The position numbers and the translations under genes are program-made. DNA of 38,236 nt from the NCBI GenBank assembly GCA_016207065.1, contig JACQQK010000016.1:1-38236 (forward strand), in the 5' to 3' direction. This document shows positions 1 to 7,993 of this stretch, one piece after another (position 1 is the stretch's first letter; every line of letters begins with the position of its first letter). Under the pieces are notes generated by a model. It did not search any database. It had not been told where the DNA came from and worked only from the letters and a program-made list of their open reading frames with translations. The DNA comes from Nitrospinota bacterium. GTDB taxonomy: Bacteria > Nitrospinota > Nitrospinia > Nitrospinales > JACRGP01.

Positions 1-2
1 CG

Positions 3-458
3 CTGGCGGGCGTTGGCCCGGCGGTCGAGGCGTTCAAGAGACATTATGGCGTCCGCTATTTGGACCAAACCCGGTTTTACCCCCATTGCCGCGAAACCAT
101 CGATTCTTTTTCCGACAAAAAACACGCCATTTTTTCCAACAAGCCCCTCCAGTTCATAGAGAAGATCCTTGCCGGACTGAATTATCCTCACCCCTTCGCT
201 TCGATCCTGGGCGGGGACGGTCTGGAGGCCAGAAAGCCGGACCCGCGGGGCTTGATCCGGATCATGGATACCTTGCGAATACCCGCCGGAGAAACGGTCA
301 TGGTCGGGGACGCCCCGCTGGACGTGGAAACCGGGCGGCGGGCCGGGGTTTTGACCTGCGCGGTCGCCTACGGCCTTGGGGACCGCTCCGCCCTCGAACT
401 AGCCCGGCCCGGCTGGATCATCGACGACTTTTCCCAACTGCGCGAAATATTTTGCTGA
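3..458 (+). CDS. HAD-family phosphatase, phosphoglycolate phosphatase-like (5' partial)
   Basis: This is the C-terminal part of a haloacid-dehalogenase-type hydrolase; the reading frame is open from base 3 and enters from outside the window, so the nucleophile motif (DxD) is not visible. Motif III is seen as RKPDP and motif IV as VMVGDAPLDVETGRRAG, with the GD...D magnesium-binding acids. The order, spacing and the phrase 'FSNKPLQFIEKIL' (motif II region) fit phosphoglycolate phosphatase/pyrophosphatase PpaX/Gph-type proteins, which dephosphorylate small phosphate esters in the cytoplasm. The precise substrate cannot be decided. It ends 88 bp before mpl on the same strand. Confidence 0.85.
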   Translation: MAGVGPAVEAFKRHYGVRYLDQTRFYPHCRETIDSFSDKKHAIFSNKPLQFIEKILAGLNYPHPFASILGGDGLEARKPDPRGLIRIMDTLRIPAGETVMVGDAPLDVETGRRAGVLTCAVAYGLGDRSALELARPGWIIDDFSQLREIFC

Positions 459-546
459 CTTCCAGGACCCCGCGCCGCATGCTTGTCCGCTCCAGATCGA
501 GGAAAGCTTGACAACGCCTTAGGCGCCTCCTACAATTTGCCCACGC

Positions 547-1950
547 ATGAACTCCAATAACGTCAAATCCATTTACATGGTCGCCATCTGCGGCACGGGG
601 ATGGCCTCCCTCGCCGGCCTGTTGAACGAAGCCGGTTACCGCGTCACGGGCTCCGACGTCAACGTCTATCCCCCGATGAGCGACTTGCTGGCCCATTGCG
701 GCATCCCCGTCAAGCCGGGCTTCAAAAAGGAAAACATCACGGAGGACATCGACCTCGCCGTCATCGGCAACGCGGTCTCCAAAACCAACGAGGAGGCCCA
801 GGCCATCCTCGAAAAGGGGATCCCCTACGTTTCGTTTCCCCAGGCGCTGTCGCGGTTTTTTCTCGACGGGCGGAAGTCCCTCGTCGTCGCGGGGACCCAC
901 GGGAAAACCACCACCACGTCCCTGTTGAGCTGGATACTGCATTCCGCCGGGAGAAACCCCGGGTTCATGGTGGGCGGATGGCTGAAAAACTTCGATTGCA
1001 ACTACCGGCTCCCTCAAGGCGACTTTTTCGTGACCGAGGGGGACGAATATGACACGGCCTTTTTCGACAAGGGGCCGAAGTTCCTGCACTACCGGCCTTA
1101 CGCCGCCATCCTCACCGGCATCGAGTTCGACCACGCCGACATCTACCGCGACCTGGACCACATCAAGTCCGCGTTTGCCCAATTCGCGCGGATCGTCGAC
1201 CCGTCCGGATTTCTCGTCGTCGAGCATTCCGACCCGAACGCGCGGGACATCCTGGACAAGGCGCCCTGCAAAGTGGAGACCTACGGGTTCGACCCCGCCG
1301 CCGACTGGAGCGTGGCGTCCTACCGCTTCGGCGAGGGCCAGGGACAATTCGCGCTTGTCCGCCGGGGACAGGCCCTGGGCGAGTTTGCCCTGCCGATGAT
1401 GGGCCGGCACAACGCCCTGAACGCCGCCGCCGCGACCGCCGTCGCCCTCAACCTCGGCCTTTCGGTCGAGGAGGTCCGCGCCGCGTTGCGGACGTTTCGC
1501 GGCGTCAAACGCCGGCAGGAAATCGTGGGCGAGAAGAACGGCATGGTCGTCCTCGACGATTTCGCGCACCATCCGACCGCCATCCACCTGACGCTGGAAG
1601 CGGTGAAGGAGGCGTTTCCCGGACGCAGGATTTGGGCCGTCTTCGAACCCCGGTCGGCCACCTCCCGCCGGAACGTGTTCCAGGACAGTTTCCCGCCGAG
1701 TTTCCGCCTGGCGGACAAAATCATCGTCGCCGGGCTGTTCGCCCCGGAGAAGATCAAACCGGAAGAGCGCCTCGACCCGGAAAAAATGACGCAGGACCTG
1801 CGGCGGATGGGCAAGGAAGCTTACTTTATTCCCGAGGCCGGCCAGATCGTCGAGTTCATGGTCTCCCACAATGAGAAACGGGACGTGGCCCTGATCATGT
1901 CGTCGGGAGGCTTTTCCGGAATCCATCGAACCTTGCTGGCGCGGTTGTGA
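547..1950 (+). CDS. mpl: UDP-N-acetylmuramate:L-alanyl-gamma-D-glutamyl-meso-diaminopimelate ligase
   Basis: Cytoplasmic murein-recycling ligase, which attaches the recovered tripeptide L-Ala-gamma-D-Glu-mDAP to UDP-MurNAc. The 467 residues match the family's usual length. The N-terminal Rossmann part (about 8-30) has GTGMASLAGLL, the P-loop is GTHGKTTTTSLL near residue 115, and the central ligase domain has VTEGDEYDTAFFDKGPKF and DDFAHHPTA, which are typical of Mpl rather than MurC (Mpl replaces the MurC C-terminal pattern and carries the EGDEYD signature). The start ATG at 547 gives the expected short N-terminus. The gene's stop overlaps a GTG of the next gene (GTGA), suggesting coupling. 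Mpl is a marker of Gram-negative type envelopes. Confidence 0.95.
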   Translation: MNSNNVKSIYMVAICGTGMASLAGLLNEAGYRVTGSDVNVYPPMSDLLAHCGIPVKPGFKKENITEDIDLAVIGNAVSKTNEEAQAILEKGIPYVSFPQALSRFFLDGRKSLVVAGTHGKTTTTSLLSWILHSAGRNPGFMVGGWLKNFDCNYRLPQGDFFVTEGDEYDTAFFDKGPKFLHYRPYAAILTGIEFDHADIYRDLDHIKSAFAQFARIVDPSGFLVVEHSDPNARDILDKAPCKVETYGFDPAADWSVASYRFGEGQGQFALVRRGQALGEFALPMMGRHNALNAAAATAVALNLGLSVEEVRAALRTFRGVKRRQEIVGEKNGMVVLDDFAHHPTAIHLTLEAVKEAFPGRRIWAVFEPRSATSRRNVFQDSFPPSFRLADKIIVAGLFAPEKIKPEERLDPEKMTQDLRRMGKEAYFIPEAGQIVEFMVSHNEKRDVALIMSSGGFSGIHRTLLARL

Positions 1951-1976
1951 CGCGTGGCGGCCCGGATCATCTGGCG

Positions 1977-3095
1977 ATGAACACATTGGGGCAACTGAAA
2001 CTCTCCTTGATGCGGGACGGGATTTATGTCCCGCCGGACCTCCGCCAGCGCCCGGAGATCGCGCGCGGCTGTTACCTCCACGGCAACGAGGAGGAAATCG
2101 TCATCGCCCTGGGAGAGGATTTCTTTGTCAAAACGCATACCAAATCCTCCAGCCTGGGAAACCCGAAAATCCAGTTGAAGGACGACGGCGTCTGGATCGA
2201 CACCGGCCAGAAGCAGACGGAAGCGGCGGTCGTGCCGCTTCCCGAATTCATCCGCAAACGGCAGGACGGCAAAGGCCCCGCCTCCCGGAACGTACTGCTC
2301 GACGGATACTGTCTGAACGTTTTTTTGCGGAAGGTGCGGAAAGTCAAGCTCAACATGGTTGCCGAGGACATCCTCTCCGTCATCCGGGCGGCGTTCGAGG
2401 AGGCGGCCGCCGACCTCGTGCAGATCAACATGGATTACTGCCCCGAGGACGACCGGGGGTTCGGCAGTCTCGCCCCGCTGATCGGACTAATCAAGAAACA
2501 TTTCAGCTCGTTCATTTCGTTCCGGGGGTTTCCGCCAAGGAACCGCCGCGATATCGACAAGATCTACGCCGCCGGCGTGGACCTGCTGAACTACCCGCTG
2601 GAAGGGTTCGGCCACCCGAAACAAATGGAGAAGATCCTGCCCGCCAAGGAGATCCTGGAGGGATTGAAATACGCCGTGGACATTTTTCCGCAGGGGGCGG
2701 TCTCGACCGAGTTGGTTTTCGGGTCCGGCTCCATGGACCTGGCGAAAGAAAAGATCGATTTGCTTTCGGGCAAGGGCATCCTGCCGCTGTTGAAGCTTCC
2801 CGGGCGGACCGGACGGGCCGAATTCGACTTCGGCAAGATCGCCGAAACGGCGCGGCACCTGGCCCAGGCGGCGCAACGCGAAAGATTGAACCTGAAATGG
2901 CTGTATCCCGCCTGCCAGTACGTCACCCCGCTCGACGCCGCGTTTTTCACGGAAGGCCCCGTGTCGGCGCGGTTGGCGGTAAAGCCCGTCTACCAGTCGA
3001 AGATCGGCAAACGGGCCTTCGAAGGCTTCGCCGCCCTCCGCAGACGATTGCGCGTCAAGAACATCAGCGACTCCTACGAATCCGCCGGGCTTTAA
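1977..3095 (+). CDS. Unrecognised 372-residue protein, possibly a degenerate radical-SAM-like barrel
   Basis: I do not recognise this family with confidence. Two starts are possible: a GTG at 1947 that overlaps the mpl stop, or the ATG at 1977, whose product begins MNTLGQLKLSLMRDGIYV and which I prefer because the ten residues before it look unconserved. The second half has alternating helix/strand character, with phrases such as LNYPLEGFGHPKQMEKILPA and FPQGAVSTELVFGSG that resemble the middle strands of BioB/LipA-type radical SAM barrels. The position where a CxxxCxxC cluster motif would be expected (DGYCLNVFLRKV) has only one cysteine, so no [4Fe-4S]-SAM site is visible. No signal peptide or membrane segment is seen. 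Tight packing behind mpl suggests co-transcription, not necessarily shared function. Confidence 0.8.
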   Translation: MNTLGQLKLSLMRDGIYVPPDLRQRPEIARGCYLHGNEEEIVIALGEDFFVKTHTKSSSLGNPKIQLKDDGVWIDTGQKQTEAAVVPLPEFIRKRQDGKGPASRNVLLDGYCLNVFLRKVRKVKLNMVAEDILSVIRAAFEEAAADLVQINMDYCPEDDRGFGSLAPLIGLIKKHFSSFISFRGFPPRNRRDIDKIYAAGVDLLNYPLEGFGHPKQMEKILPAKEILEGLKYAVDIFPQGAVSTELVFGSGSMDLAKEKIDLLSGKGILPLLKLPGRTGRAEFDFGKIAETARHLAQAAQRERLNLKWLYPACQYVTPLDAAFFTEGPVSARLAVKPVYQSKIGKRAFEGFAALRRRLRVKNISDSYESAGL

Positions 3096-3144
3096 CCCGC
3101 ATATTGCATGAGTCGAAAATTTTACTCGAATCGAAAGCCGGGAA

Positions 3145-3254
3145 ATCCCCCTCGGTCCCCCTTTATAAAATCCCCCCCACCCTCTTTGACAAAGGGGGAG
3201 TAAGGGGGAAGGGAAGGTCGCCCTCTTTAACAAAGGGGGGCTGGGGGGATTTCA
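3145..3254. repeat. Element B: inverted CCCCCTTT...AAAGGGGG repeat
   Basis: A left arm (GAAATCCCCCTCGGTCCCCC) and a right arm (its near inverse, ending GGGGGGATTTC) flank a second small inverted repeat with CTCTTTGACAAAGGGGG. This is a nested palindromic element of about 105 bp. Related units, sharing the CCCCCTTGyAAAGGGGG core and a trailing GGGGGGATT, occur at 4630-4703 and 8615-8668. Similar repeats are widespread in deltaproteobacterial and Nitrospirota-type genomes. It fills most of the 346-bp gap before dnaN. Confidence 0.8.
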
Positions 3255-3372
3255 AAACCCCGGCACAAACTGTCCCATCCCCTATTTCGACCCGGCAGGC
3301 GTTGTCTCCCGGTTCCAAGCGGTCTCCCGCCAATAACCCCCTTTTGTTCATGCAATATCCGGGTTAATTGCT

Positions 3373-3400
3373 TTGACAGGGGGGGGTATTTGTGTTAATT
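3373..3400 (+). promoter_or_regulatory. Possible sigma70-type promoter for dnaN
   Basis: A perfect -35 hexamer TTGACA (3373-3378) is followed 16 bp later by TTAATT (3395-3400), a weak -10. It lies about 40 bp before the dnaN start codon and downstream of the element B repeat, in an AT-rich stretch. The -10 match is poor, so this is tentative. Confidence 0.4.
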
Positions 3401-3441
3401 AATTTTCTCAACAGACAGCGTTTTAAAGGGGGGAAAATACG

Positions 3442-4551
3442 ATGGAGTTCAGGATCAGCCGGGAAAATTTCCTGACCGGGGTGCAAAAGGTCCAGGGGAT
3501 TGTCGAAACCAAGGGCGCCATGCCCATTCTGTCCCATTTGCTTGTCTCCACCGACAATGAGGGGATTTACATTCAGGCCACCGATTTGGAGATCGGAATA
3601 AAGGGTTTCTATCCGGCCAACGTCATAACGCAAGGCGCGCTGGCGCTGAACGCCAGGAAACTTTTCGACATCGTGCGCGAATTGCCGGAACAGGAAATCC
3701 ATGTCAGCGGGGAAGAGAACAACTGGATCACGTTGCGGTGCGGCAACTCGAAGTTCCGTCTGCCCGGCCTTCCGGCGGAGGATTTCCCGGCCCTGCCGGA
3801 GTATAGCGAGGAAGGCATCATGGAATTCCGCGCGCCCCTCCTGCGGGAGATGATCCGCAAAACCATTTTCGCCATCTCCCCGGACGAGTCCCGGCCCGCC
3901 CTCAACGGCCTTCTGCTTGAAAGAGAGGAAAACCAGGCCACCCTGGTGGGCACCGACGGACACCGCCTGGCCCTGATCCAACGCCCCCTGCCGGCGTCCG
4001 GCGCGCCGGGCGCGGAAAAATTGAGCCTGATCCTGCCGAAAAAGGCCCTCGCCGAACTGCTCAAGATGATGGAAAACGACGAGGCGGTCTTTTCGTTCTC
4101 GGTCAAGAACAACCATCTCGCCTTCATCCAGGGCAAGCAGGTGATCGTTTCCCGGAAGATCGAGGGCAAATTCCCCAACTACCGCCAGGTCGTGCCCAAG
4201 GACCACGACCTCAAAATCCAACTCGCGAAAGACGACTTCTCCCACGCCCTGAAACGCGTTTCCCTTCTCGCCGACGAAAAATCCAAAATGGTCCGGTTCG
4301 AGGCGCGGCAGGGGGCGCTCACGCTCATAGCGGACAATAGCGACTATGGCGCGGCCCGGGAGGAGATCCCCGTTTCGTTCAAGGGGGACGAGATGTTCAT
4401 CGGGCTCAATGCGAAATACCTCCTGGACGTCCTGGCGGCGGTCGATCAGGAAAAAATCACGCTCAACCTCAAGGACCAGAACCATCCCTGCCTCATCACG
4501 GTGGACGACGACAAGGATTACCTGAGCATCGTCATGCCCATGCGCTTGTAA
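3442..4551 (+). CDS. dnaN: DNA polymerase III subunit beta (sliding clamp)
   Basis: Ring-shaped processivity clamp of the replicative polymerase, acting as a head-to-tail dimer around DNA. The 369 residues match the family. The N-terminus MEFRISRENFLTGVQKVQGI, the segment RPALNGLLLE with GTDGHRLAL in the second domain, and the C-terminus ending VMPMRL are characteristic. The start ATG at 3442 has a purine-rich AAAGGGGGGAAAA ribosome site 5-10 bp upstream. It is not beside dnaA, recF or gyrB here, so the classical dnaA-dnaN origin order is absent in the visible region. It is followed by a composite of repeat elements A and B. Confidence 0.97.
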   Translation: MEFRISRENFLTGVQKVQGIVETKGAMPILSHLLVSTDNEGIYIQATDLEIGIKGFYPANVITQGALALNARKLFDIVRELPEQEIHVSGEENNWITLRCGNSKFRLPGLPAEDFPALPEYSEEGIMEFRAPLLREMIRKTIFAISPDESRPALNGLLLEREENQATLVGTDGHRLALIQRPLPASGAPGAEKLSLILPKKALAELLKMMENDEAVFSFSVKNNHLAFIQGKQVIVSRKIEGKFPNYRQVVPKDHDLKIQLAKDDFSHALKRVSLLADEKSKMVRFEARQGALTLIADNSDYGAAREEIPVSFKGDEMFIGLNAKYLLDVLAAVDQEKITLNLKDQNHPCLITVDDDKDYLSIVMPMRL

Positions 4552-4588
4552 AGGGCCGCCCGCTCGCCGTCATTCCGGCGACCGCCGG

Positions 4589-4636
4589 CCAGCGTGCCGC
4601 CGGACCCAACGCCGCCTCCCGCTAACGCGGAGGCGG
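4589..4636 (+). repeat. Element A, partial copy after dnaN
   Basis: Begins with the terminal palindrome-like CCAGCGTGCCGCCGG and continues ACCCAACGCCGCCTCC. That closely matches the reverse complement of the 22766-22888 copy (CCAACGTGCCGCTGG, then ACCCAACGCCGCTCC). The copy is truncated by, or fused to, the element B unit that follows immediately. Confidence 0.65.
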
Positions 4637-4703
4637 AAAATTCTCCCCCTTGCAAAGGGGGCCGGGCTTGCCACGGCGTCGCCCGGGCAAGCCGGGGGGA
4701 TTC
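4630..4703. repeat. Element B copy joined to element A
   Basis: Contains GCGGAGGCGG, then TTCTCCCCCTTGCAAAGGGGG, an inserted hairpin GGCTTGCC...GGCAAGCC, and the trailing GGGGGGATTC. The same A-then-B arrangement, with the same GCGGAGGCGG joint, is seen inside the coding region at 8515-8668. That implies A and B can move or be copied as one composite. Confidence 0.7.
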
Positions 4704-4723
4704 GCTTCTGGGCGCCTGCCCGG

Positions 4724-5497
4724 TCAGCGGTCCGCGAAGTCCGCGGCCATTCGGCGCATGCGCGCGTCCGCGGGAAAGATGACGTTTCTGGGGATGCCGA
4801 TTTCGTCGAGCAAGTCCACCATGTAAAAATAGTTTATCGTGTCTTTCAGGGCGCTCAGGGCGTCGGAGACGGCCTGTTCGTCGTAACCCACCGGCACGAG
4901 GTCCTGGCACAGTTCGGGGACCGTAAAGGAATGGTTTTCGGGGCGGTCGAGAAGGACCGCGGAGCGCGGCAGGTTGGCGGGATTTTTCCGGCGGTGACCG
5001 GTTTTTCTTTCGAGCTCAAGGTACTTGACGCATTTCTCCCGCAAAATGAGGACCCTTTGCCAGGGCGGGGCGACTGCCCAACGGATCATGAGCCCCTTTT
5101 CCTCGTATTGTTCGGGGAGCGCCTCCAACCCCTCGATGAAATCCTCATATTGCCGGCGTTTGTCTTCCTTGATTTTCGTCATCGATTCCTCGCGGTCTTT
5201 CAATTCCGTTTCCCGGAATTTGGAGTCGTCCCGCCATTTTTTCCTCAGCTTGTTGTACCGGAGCACGAGCGCGTCATATTGGGTCATCGCCTTGAGGTCG
5301 TTGTAGAGTTGTTGCGTTTCCTGGATGGAGAAGGACTTGGCCGTCTTTATCATCAAGGCATACCGCTCCGGATCTTTTTTTTGCAACTCGTCCAGTTCGG
5401 GCTTTATCTTTTTCCAGGCAAGGAATCCCCAAACAAGGCCTGACACGACGCTCAGGAGGAGCAACGTCTTGAGTAGTCTGGAAATGAACCGCATCAT
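4724..5497 (-). CDS. Membrane-anchored coiled-coil protein of unknown function
   Basis: Not a family I recognise. From the ATG at 5497 the protein (257 residues) begins MMRFISRLLKTLLLLSVVSG, giving one N-terminal membrane segment of about 22 residues after a short basic lead, so it is probably anchored in the inner membrane with the rest in the periplasm. Residues about 35-140 are highly charged and helical (repeated K/E/R/D, e.g. RKKWRDDSKFRETELKDREE), suggesting a coiled coil. The C-terminal 100 residues look globular, with an acidic helix containing SALKDTINYFYMVDLLDEIG. An upstream TTG at 5515 would add six residues (MGPRCP) and is less likely. It lies 47 bp downstream of the response regulator gene on the same strand. 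Confidence 0.75.
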   Translation of the reverse strand: MMRFISRLLKTLLLLSVVSGLVWGFLAWKKIKPELDELQKKDPERYALMIKTAKSFSIQETQQLYNDLKAMTQYDALVLRYNKLRKKWRDDSKFRETELKDREESMTKIKEDKRRQYEDFIEGLEALPEQYEEKGLMIRWAVAPPWQRVLILREKCVKYLELERKTGHRRKNPANLPRSAVLLDRPENHSFTVPELCQDLVPVGYDEQAVSDALSALKDTINYFYMVDLLDEIGIPRNVIFPADARMRRMAADFADR

Positions 5498-5544
5498 GGG
5501 GCATCTCGGCCCCAAGGCGCGATTTCCAGCGTATTTTCAGGAAA

Positions 5545-5994
5545 TCATTCCTCTTGGGGCAGTTTTACGAAGTGAAACCAGTATTTATTCATCACCGAGA
5601 AGAACTCGACCATCTGCTCAAATCTTAACGGTTTTTGAACAAAAGAGTTTACCCCTAAATCGTACGAGCGGGAAATGTCCTCCCTGGCGTTGGAGGTGGT
5701 GAGTATGAGGACGGGGATACTGCGGAGTTCGGGGTTGGACTTGATCTCGCTCAGCGCTTCGCGGCCGCTTTTTTTGGGAAGGTTGAGGTCCAGGATGATC
5801 AGGCTGGGGTTTGTCCCATCCTTACCGTCCTTTTTAAGACGATGGAGGTGGTCCATTAATTCCTCGCCATCCTTGACCCAGGAATGACGGTAATTCATCT
5901 GGGCCATTTCCATGGCCTCCTTGATCAGGAAATAATCGTCCTCGTCGTCCTCGACGATCAAAATGTTGTTCGGGGAGTTTCTTTTAGACTTCAA
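5545..5994 (-). CDS. Single-domain response regulator, Rcp1/CheY type
   Basis: A stand-alone receiver domain of 149 residues. The acidic pocket is IVEDDEDD (residues 13-20), the phospho-acceptor is D69 in IILDLNLPKKSG, the conserved T/S is in LTTSN (99-101), and the lysine is K121 in VQKPL. The extended insertion before the acceptor (DGKDGTNPS) and the EDDEDDYFLIKEA start are typical of Rcp1-like regulators that pair with phytochrome-type or hybrid kinases. The reading frame is open far upstream over purH. I place the start at TTG 5994 because an AAGAGG ribosome site lies 5-6 bp before it and the conserved domain begins at once. No output domain is present, so it must act by protein contact or phosphorelay. 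Confidence 0.88.
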   Translation of the reverse strand: MKSKRNSPNNILIVEDDEDDYFLIKEAMEMAQMNYRHSWVKDGEELMDHLHRLKKDGKDGTNPSLIILDLNLPKKSGREALSEIKSNPELRSIPVLILTTSNAREDISRSYDLGVNSFVQKPLRFEQMVEFFSVMNKYWFHFVKLPQEE

Positions 5995-6098
5995 AATAGC
6001 CTCTTTCTGGCCAACGTGTCCCCATTGACTATAGCACAACCATTTGATGAATCGGTTTTTTAAACCGACGGCAACGGTTCGGGACTTGCGGGCATGGA

Positions 6099-7655
6099 TC
6101 AATGTTTGAAGTGCCGGATGCCGGTGAAGACCATGGCGATATCGAATTCGTCGGCGGCCTCGATCACCTCGGAATCGCGGATCGACCCGCCCGGCTGGAT
6201 GATGGCGGCGACCCCGGATTTTGCCGCTGTATCCACGGAGTCCCGGAAAGGGAAAAACGCGTCCGAGGCCATGACACAGCCCGGGACGGGTTTCCGCGCC
6301 TTGTCGATGGCGAGCCGCGCGGAATCCACCCGGCTCATCTGCCCGGCCCCGATCCCGACGGTCTCGGTGTCGCGCGCGTAAACGATGGCGTTGGACTTGA
6401 CGTGTTTGGCGACCCGCCAGGCAAATTGGAGCGCCCGCATCTCCTTTTCGCCGGGGCGCCTGCGCGTGACCGTTTTCAATTGTCCGGGGTCGTAAGCGAC
6501 CGCGTCGGCGTCCTGGACCAGAAGGCCGCCGCCGACGCGTTTGAAATCGAGTCCCTTGCCGGAGCCCGGCGGGGGCGTTGCGGGCATTTCCAAAACCCGG
6601 ACGTTTTTCCTGGCGGCGAACAGTTCCAGCGCCTTCGGCTCGTAGCCGGGGGCGACGACGGCCTCGACGAAATTCTTCAGGATTTCCTCCGCGACCGCGG
6701 CGGTGACCGGGCGGTTGAAGCCGATGACCCCCCCGAAGGCCGAAACGGGGTCCGTCTCCCGCGCCCGGACGAAGATATCGCATGGGTCCTCCCCTACGGC
6801 GACGCCGCAGGGATTGTTATGCTTGATGATGACGGCGGAACCTTGTTCGAACTCCGTCGCCAGTTCCCAGGCCGAGTTCAGGTCGAGAAGATTGTTATAG
6901 GAAAGTTCCTTGCCCTGGAGTTGCCTTGCCGAAACGATGTCCCAGGGCCGGACCTGGCTCTCGCGGTAAAACGCCGCCGATTGATGCGGGTTCTCGCCAT
7001 AGCGAAGCTCCTGGACTTTCTCGAAGGACGGTTGAAAGAAGGGGGCAAATCGCGACTCCGCGCCTTGGTTTTCCGAAAAGTATTTCGCGATCGACGCGTC
7101 GTAGCGCGCGGTCATGGAGAAGGCGTCGCGGCTCAACCGGAAGCGGGTTTGCCGGGTCAGGGCGCCGCCGTTCTCCCGCATCTCCCGGAGGACCGGCTCA
7201 TAGTCCTGGGGACGGACCACCACGGCCACGTCGTTGAAGTTCTTGGCCGCCGAGCGGACCATGGCGGGGCCGCCGATATCGATATTTTCCACGGCGTCCT
7301 CCCGGGTACAGCCGGGTTTCGCGATAGTCGCCTCGAAGGGATATAAATTGATCGCCACGAGGTCGATCGGCCGGATGCCATGTTCGCGCATGGCCGCCAT
7401 GTGAGATTCCAGGTCGCGCCGGCCTAATATGCCGCCGTGGACTTTCGGATGCAGGGTCTTGATCCGCCCGTCCATCATTTCGGGGAACCCCGTGTAATCG
7501 GAAATCGAAACCGCGGGGATACCCTGATTTTTCAACAAGTCGGCGGTCCCGCCCGTGGACAGGATTTCCACGCCCATGGACGCCAATTGCCGGGCAAACT
7601 CAACGACCTGGGTCTTGTCGGAGACGCTGATTAACGCTCTCTGGATTTTTCTCAT
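6099..7655 (-). CDS. purH: Bifunctional AICAR formyltransferase / IMP cyclohydrolase
   Basis: Catalyses the last two steps of IMP synthesis. It is 518 residues long, as usual for PurH. The N-terminal cyclohydrolase domain starts [18 protein letters not shown] and has [28 protein letters not shown] and the [10 protein letters not shown] segment. The transformylase domain has [24 protein letters not shown] (the catalytic K-H pair) and the C-terminal [20 protein letters not shown]. The gene's ATG at 7655 is 7 bp from the stop of the small upstream protein, so these are likely co-transcribed. Confidence 0.97.
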   Translation of the reverse strand: MRKIQRALISVSDKTQVVEFARQLASMGVEILSTGGTADLLKNQGIPAVSISDYTGFPEMMDGRIKTLHPKVHGGILGRRDLESHMAAMREHGIRPIDLVAINLYPFEATIAKPGCTREDAVENIDIGGPAMVRSAAKNFNDVAVVVRPQDYEPVLREMRENGGALTRQTRFRLSRDAFSMTARYDASIAKYFSENQGAESRFAPFFQPSFEKVQELRYGENPHQSAAFYRESQVRPWDIVSARQLQGKELSYNNLLDLNSAWELATEFEQGSAVIIKHNNPCGVAVGEDPCDIFVRARETDPVSAFGGVIGFNRPVTAAVAEEILKNFVEAVVAPGYEPKALELFAARKNVRVLEMPATPPPGSGKGLDFKRVGGGLLVQDADAVAYDPGQLKTVTRRRPGEKEMRALQFAWRVAKHVKSNAIVYARDTETVGIGAGQMSRVDSARLAIDKARKPVPGCVMASDAFFPFRDSVDTAAKSGVAAIIQPGGSIRDSEVIEAADEFDIAMVFTGIRHFKH

Positions 7656-7662
7656 TCGCCGA

Positions 7663-7851
7663 TCAAGACTGGGGATTTTTCTTTTGCGGGGGCGGGGGCG
7701 GGGGCGGCCTCTTGATCAAAAAGGCGGGCGTGAAGAAGTCGATGATCCTCAACAGCCAGACGGGAAAAGAACCGATGGTGTCAAACAATCCGGGTTCTTC
7801 CCTGGGTTGGGGGATTTTTCCCATTTTCCCTGGTTTTAATGATTCCGTCAT
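7663..7851 (-). CDS. Small proline-rich hypothetical protein
   Basis: A 62-residue protein of unknown function. A strong ribosome site (TTGAGGT, about 7 bp before the ATG) and close spacing to purH (7 bp) support that it is translated. Residues about 22-46 hold a short hydrophobic patch ([18 protein letters not shown]) that could be a membrane-associated helix. The C-terminus has eight prolines in a row followed by lysines, which could need EF-P for translation. No family is recognised. Confidence 0.55.
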   Translation of the reverse strand: MTESLKPGKMGKIPQPREEPGLFDTIGSFPVWLLRIIDFFTPAFLIKRPPPPPPPQKKNPQS

Positions 7852-7959
7852 GTGATTACCTCAACGGTATGCTTGATATTTCAAAAGTTTCGCGATTGTC
7901 CATGGGGACCGAGAAAAACGGATTGAATACTACTATTATTTTGATTTTTTGAAAATAGA

Positions 7960-7993
7960 AAAATAAAGGTTTTTCCCGAAACCGGGAAATTTA
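7960..7993 (-). terminator. Possible weak terminator after the DUF6178-like gene
   Basis: On the minus strand the stop codon is followed directly by the hairpin TTTCCCG-GTTT-CGGGAAA and then an A/T-rich run with TTTATTTTT. The U-tract is separated from the stem by several bases, so termination is plausible but unproven. The rest of the 139-bp gap (7852-7990) is AT-rich with no other visible signal. Confidence 0.4.

Noticed and set aside
418-1986. A 522-codon open frame on the minus strand opposite mpl
   Set aside because: It is antisense to a clear gene and arises from GC-rich codon structure; the product has no recognisable domain or ribosome site.
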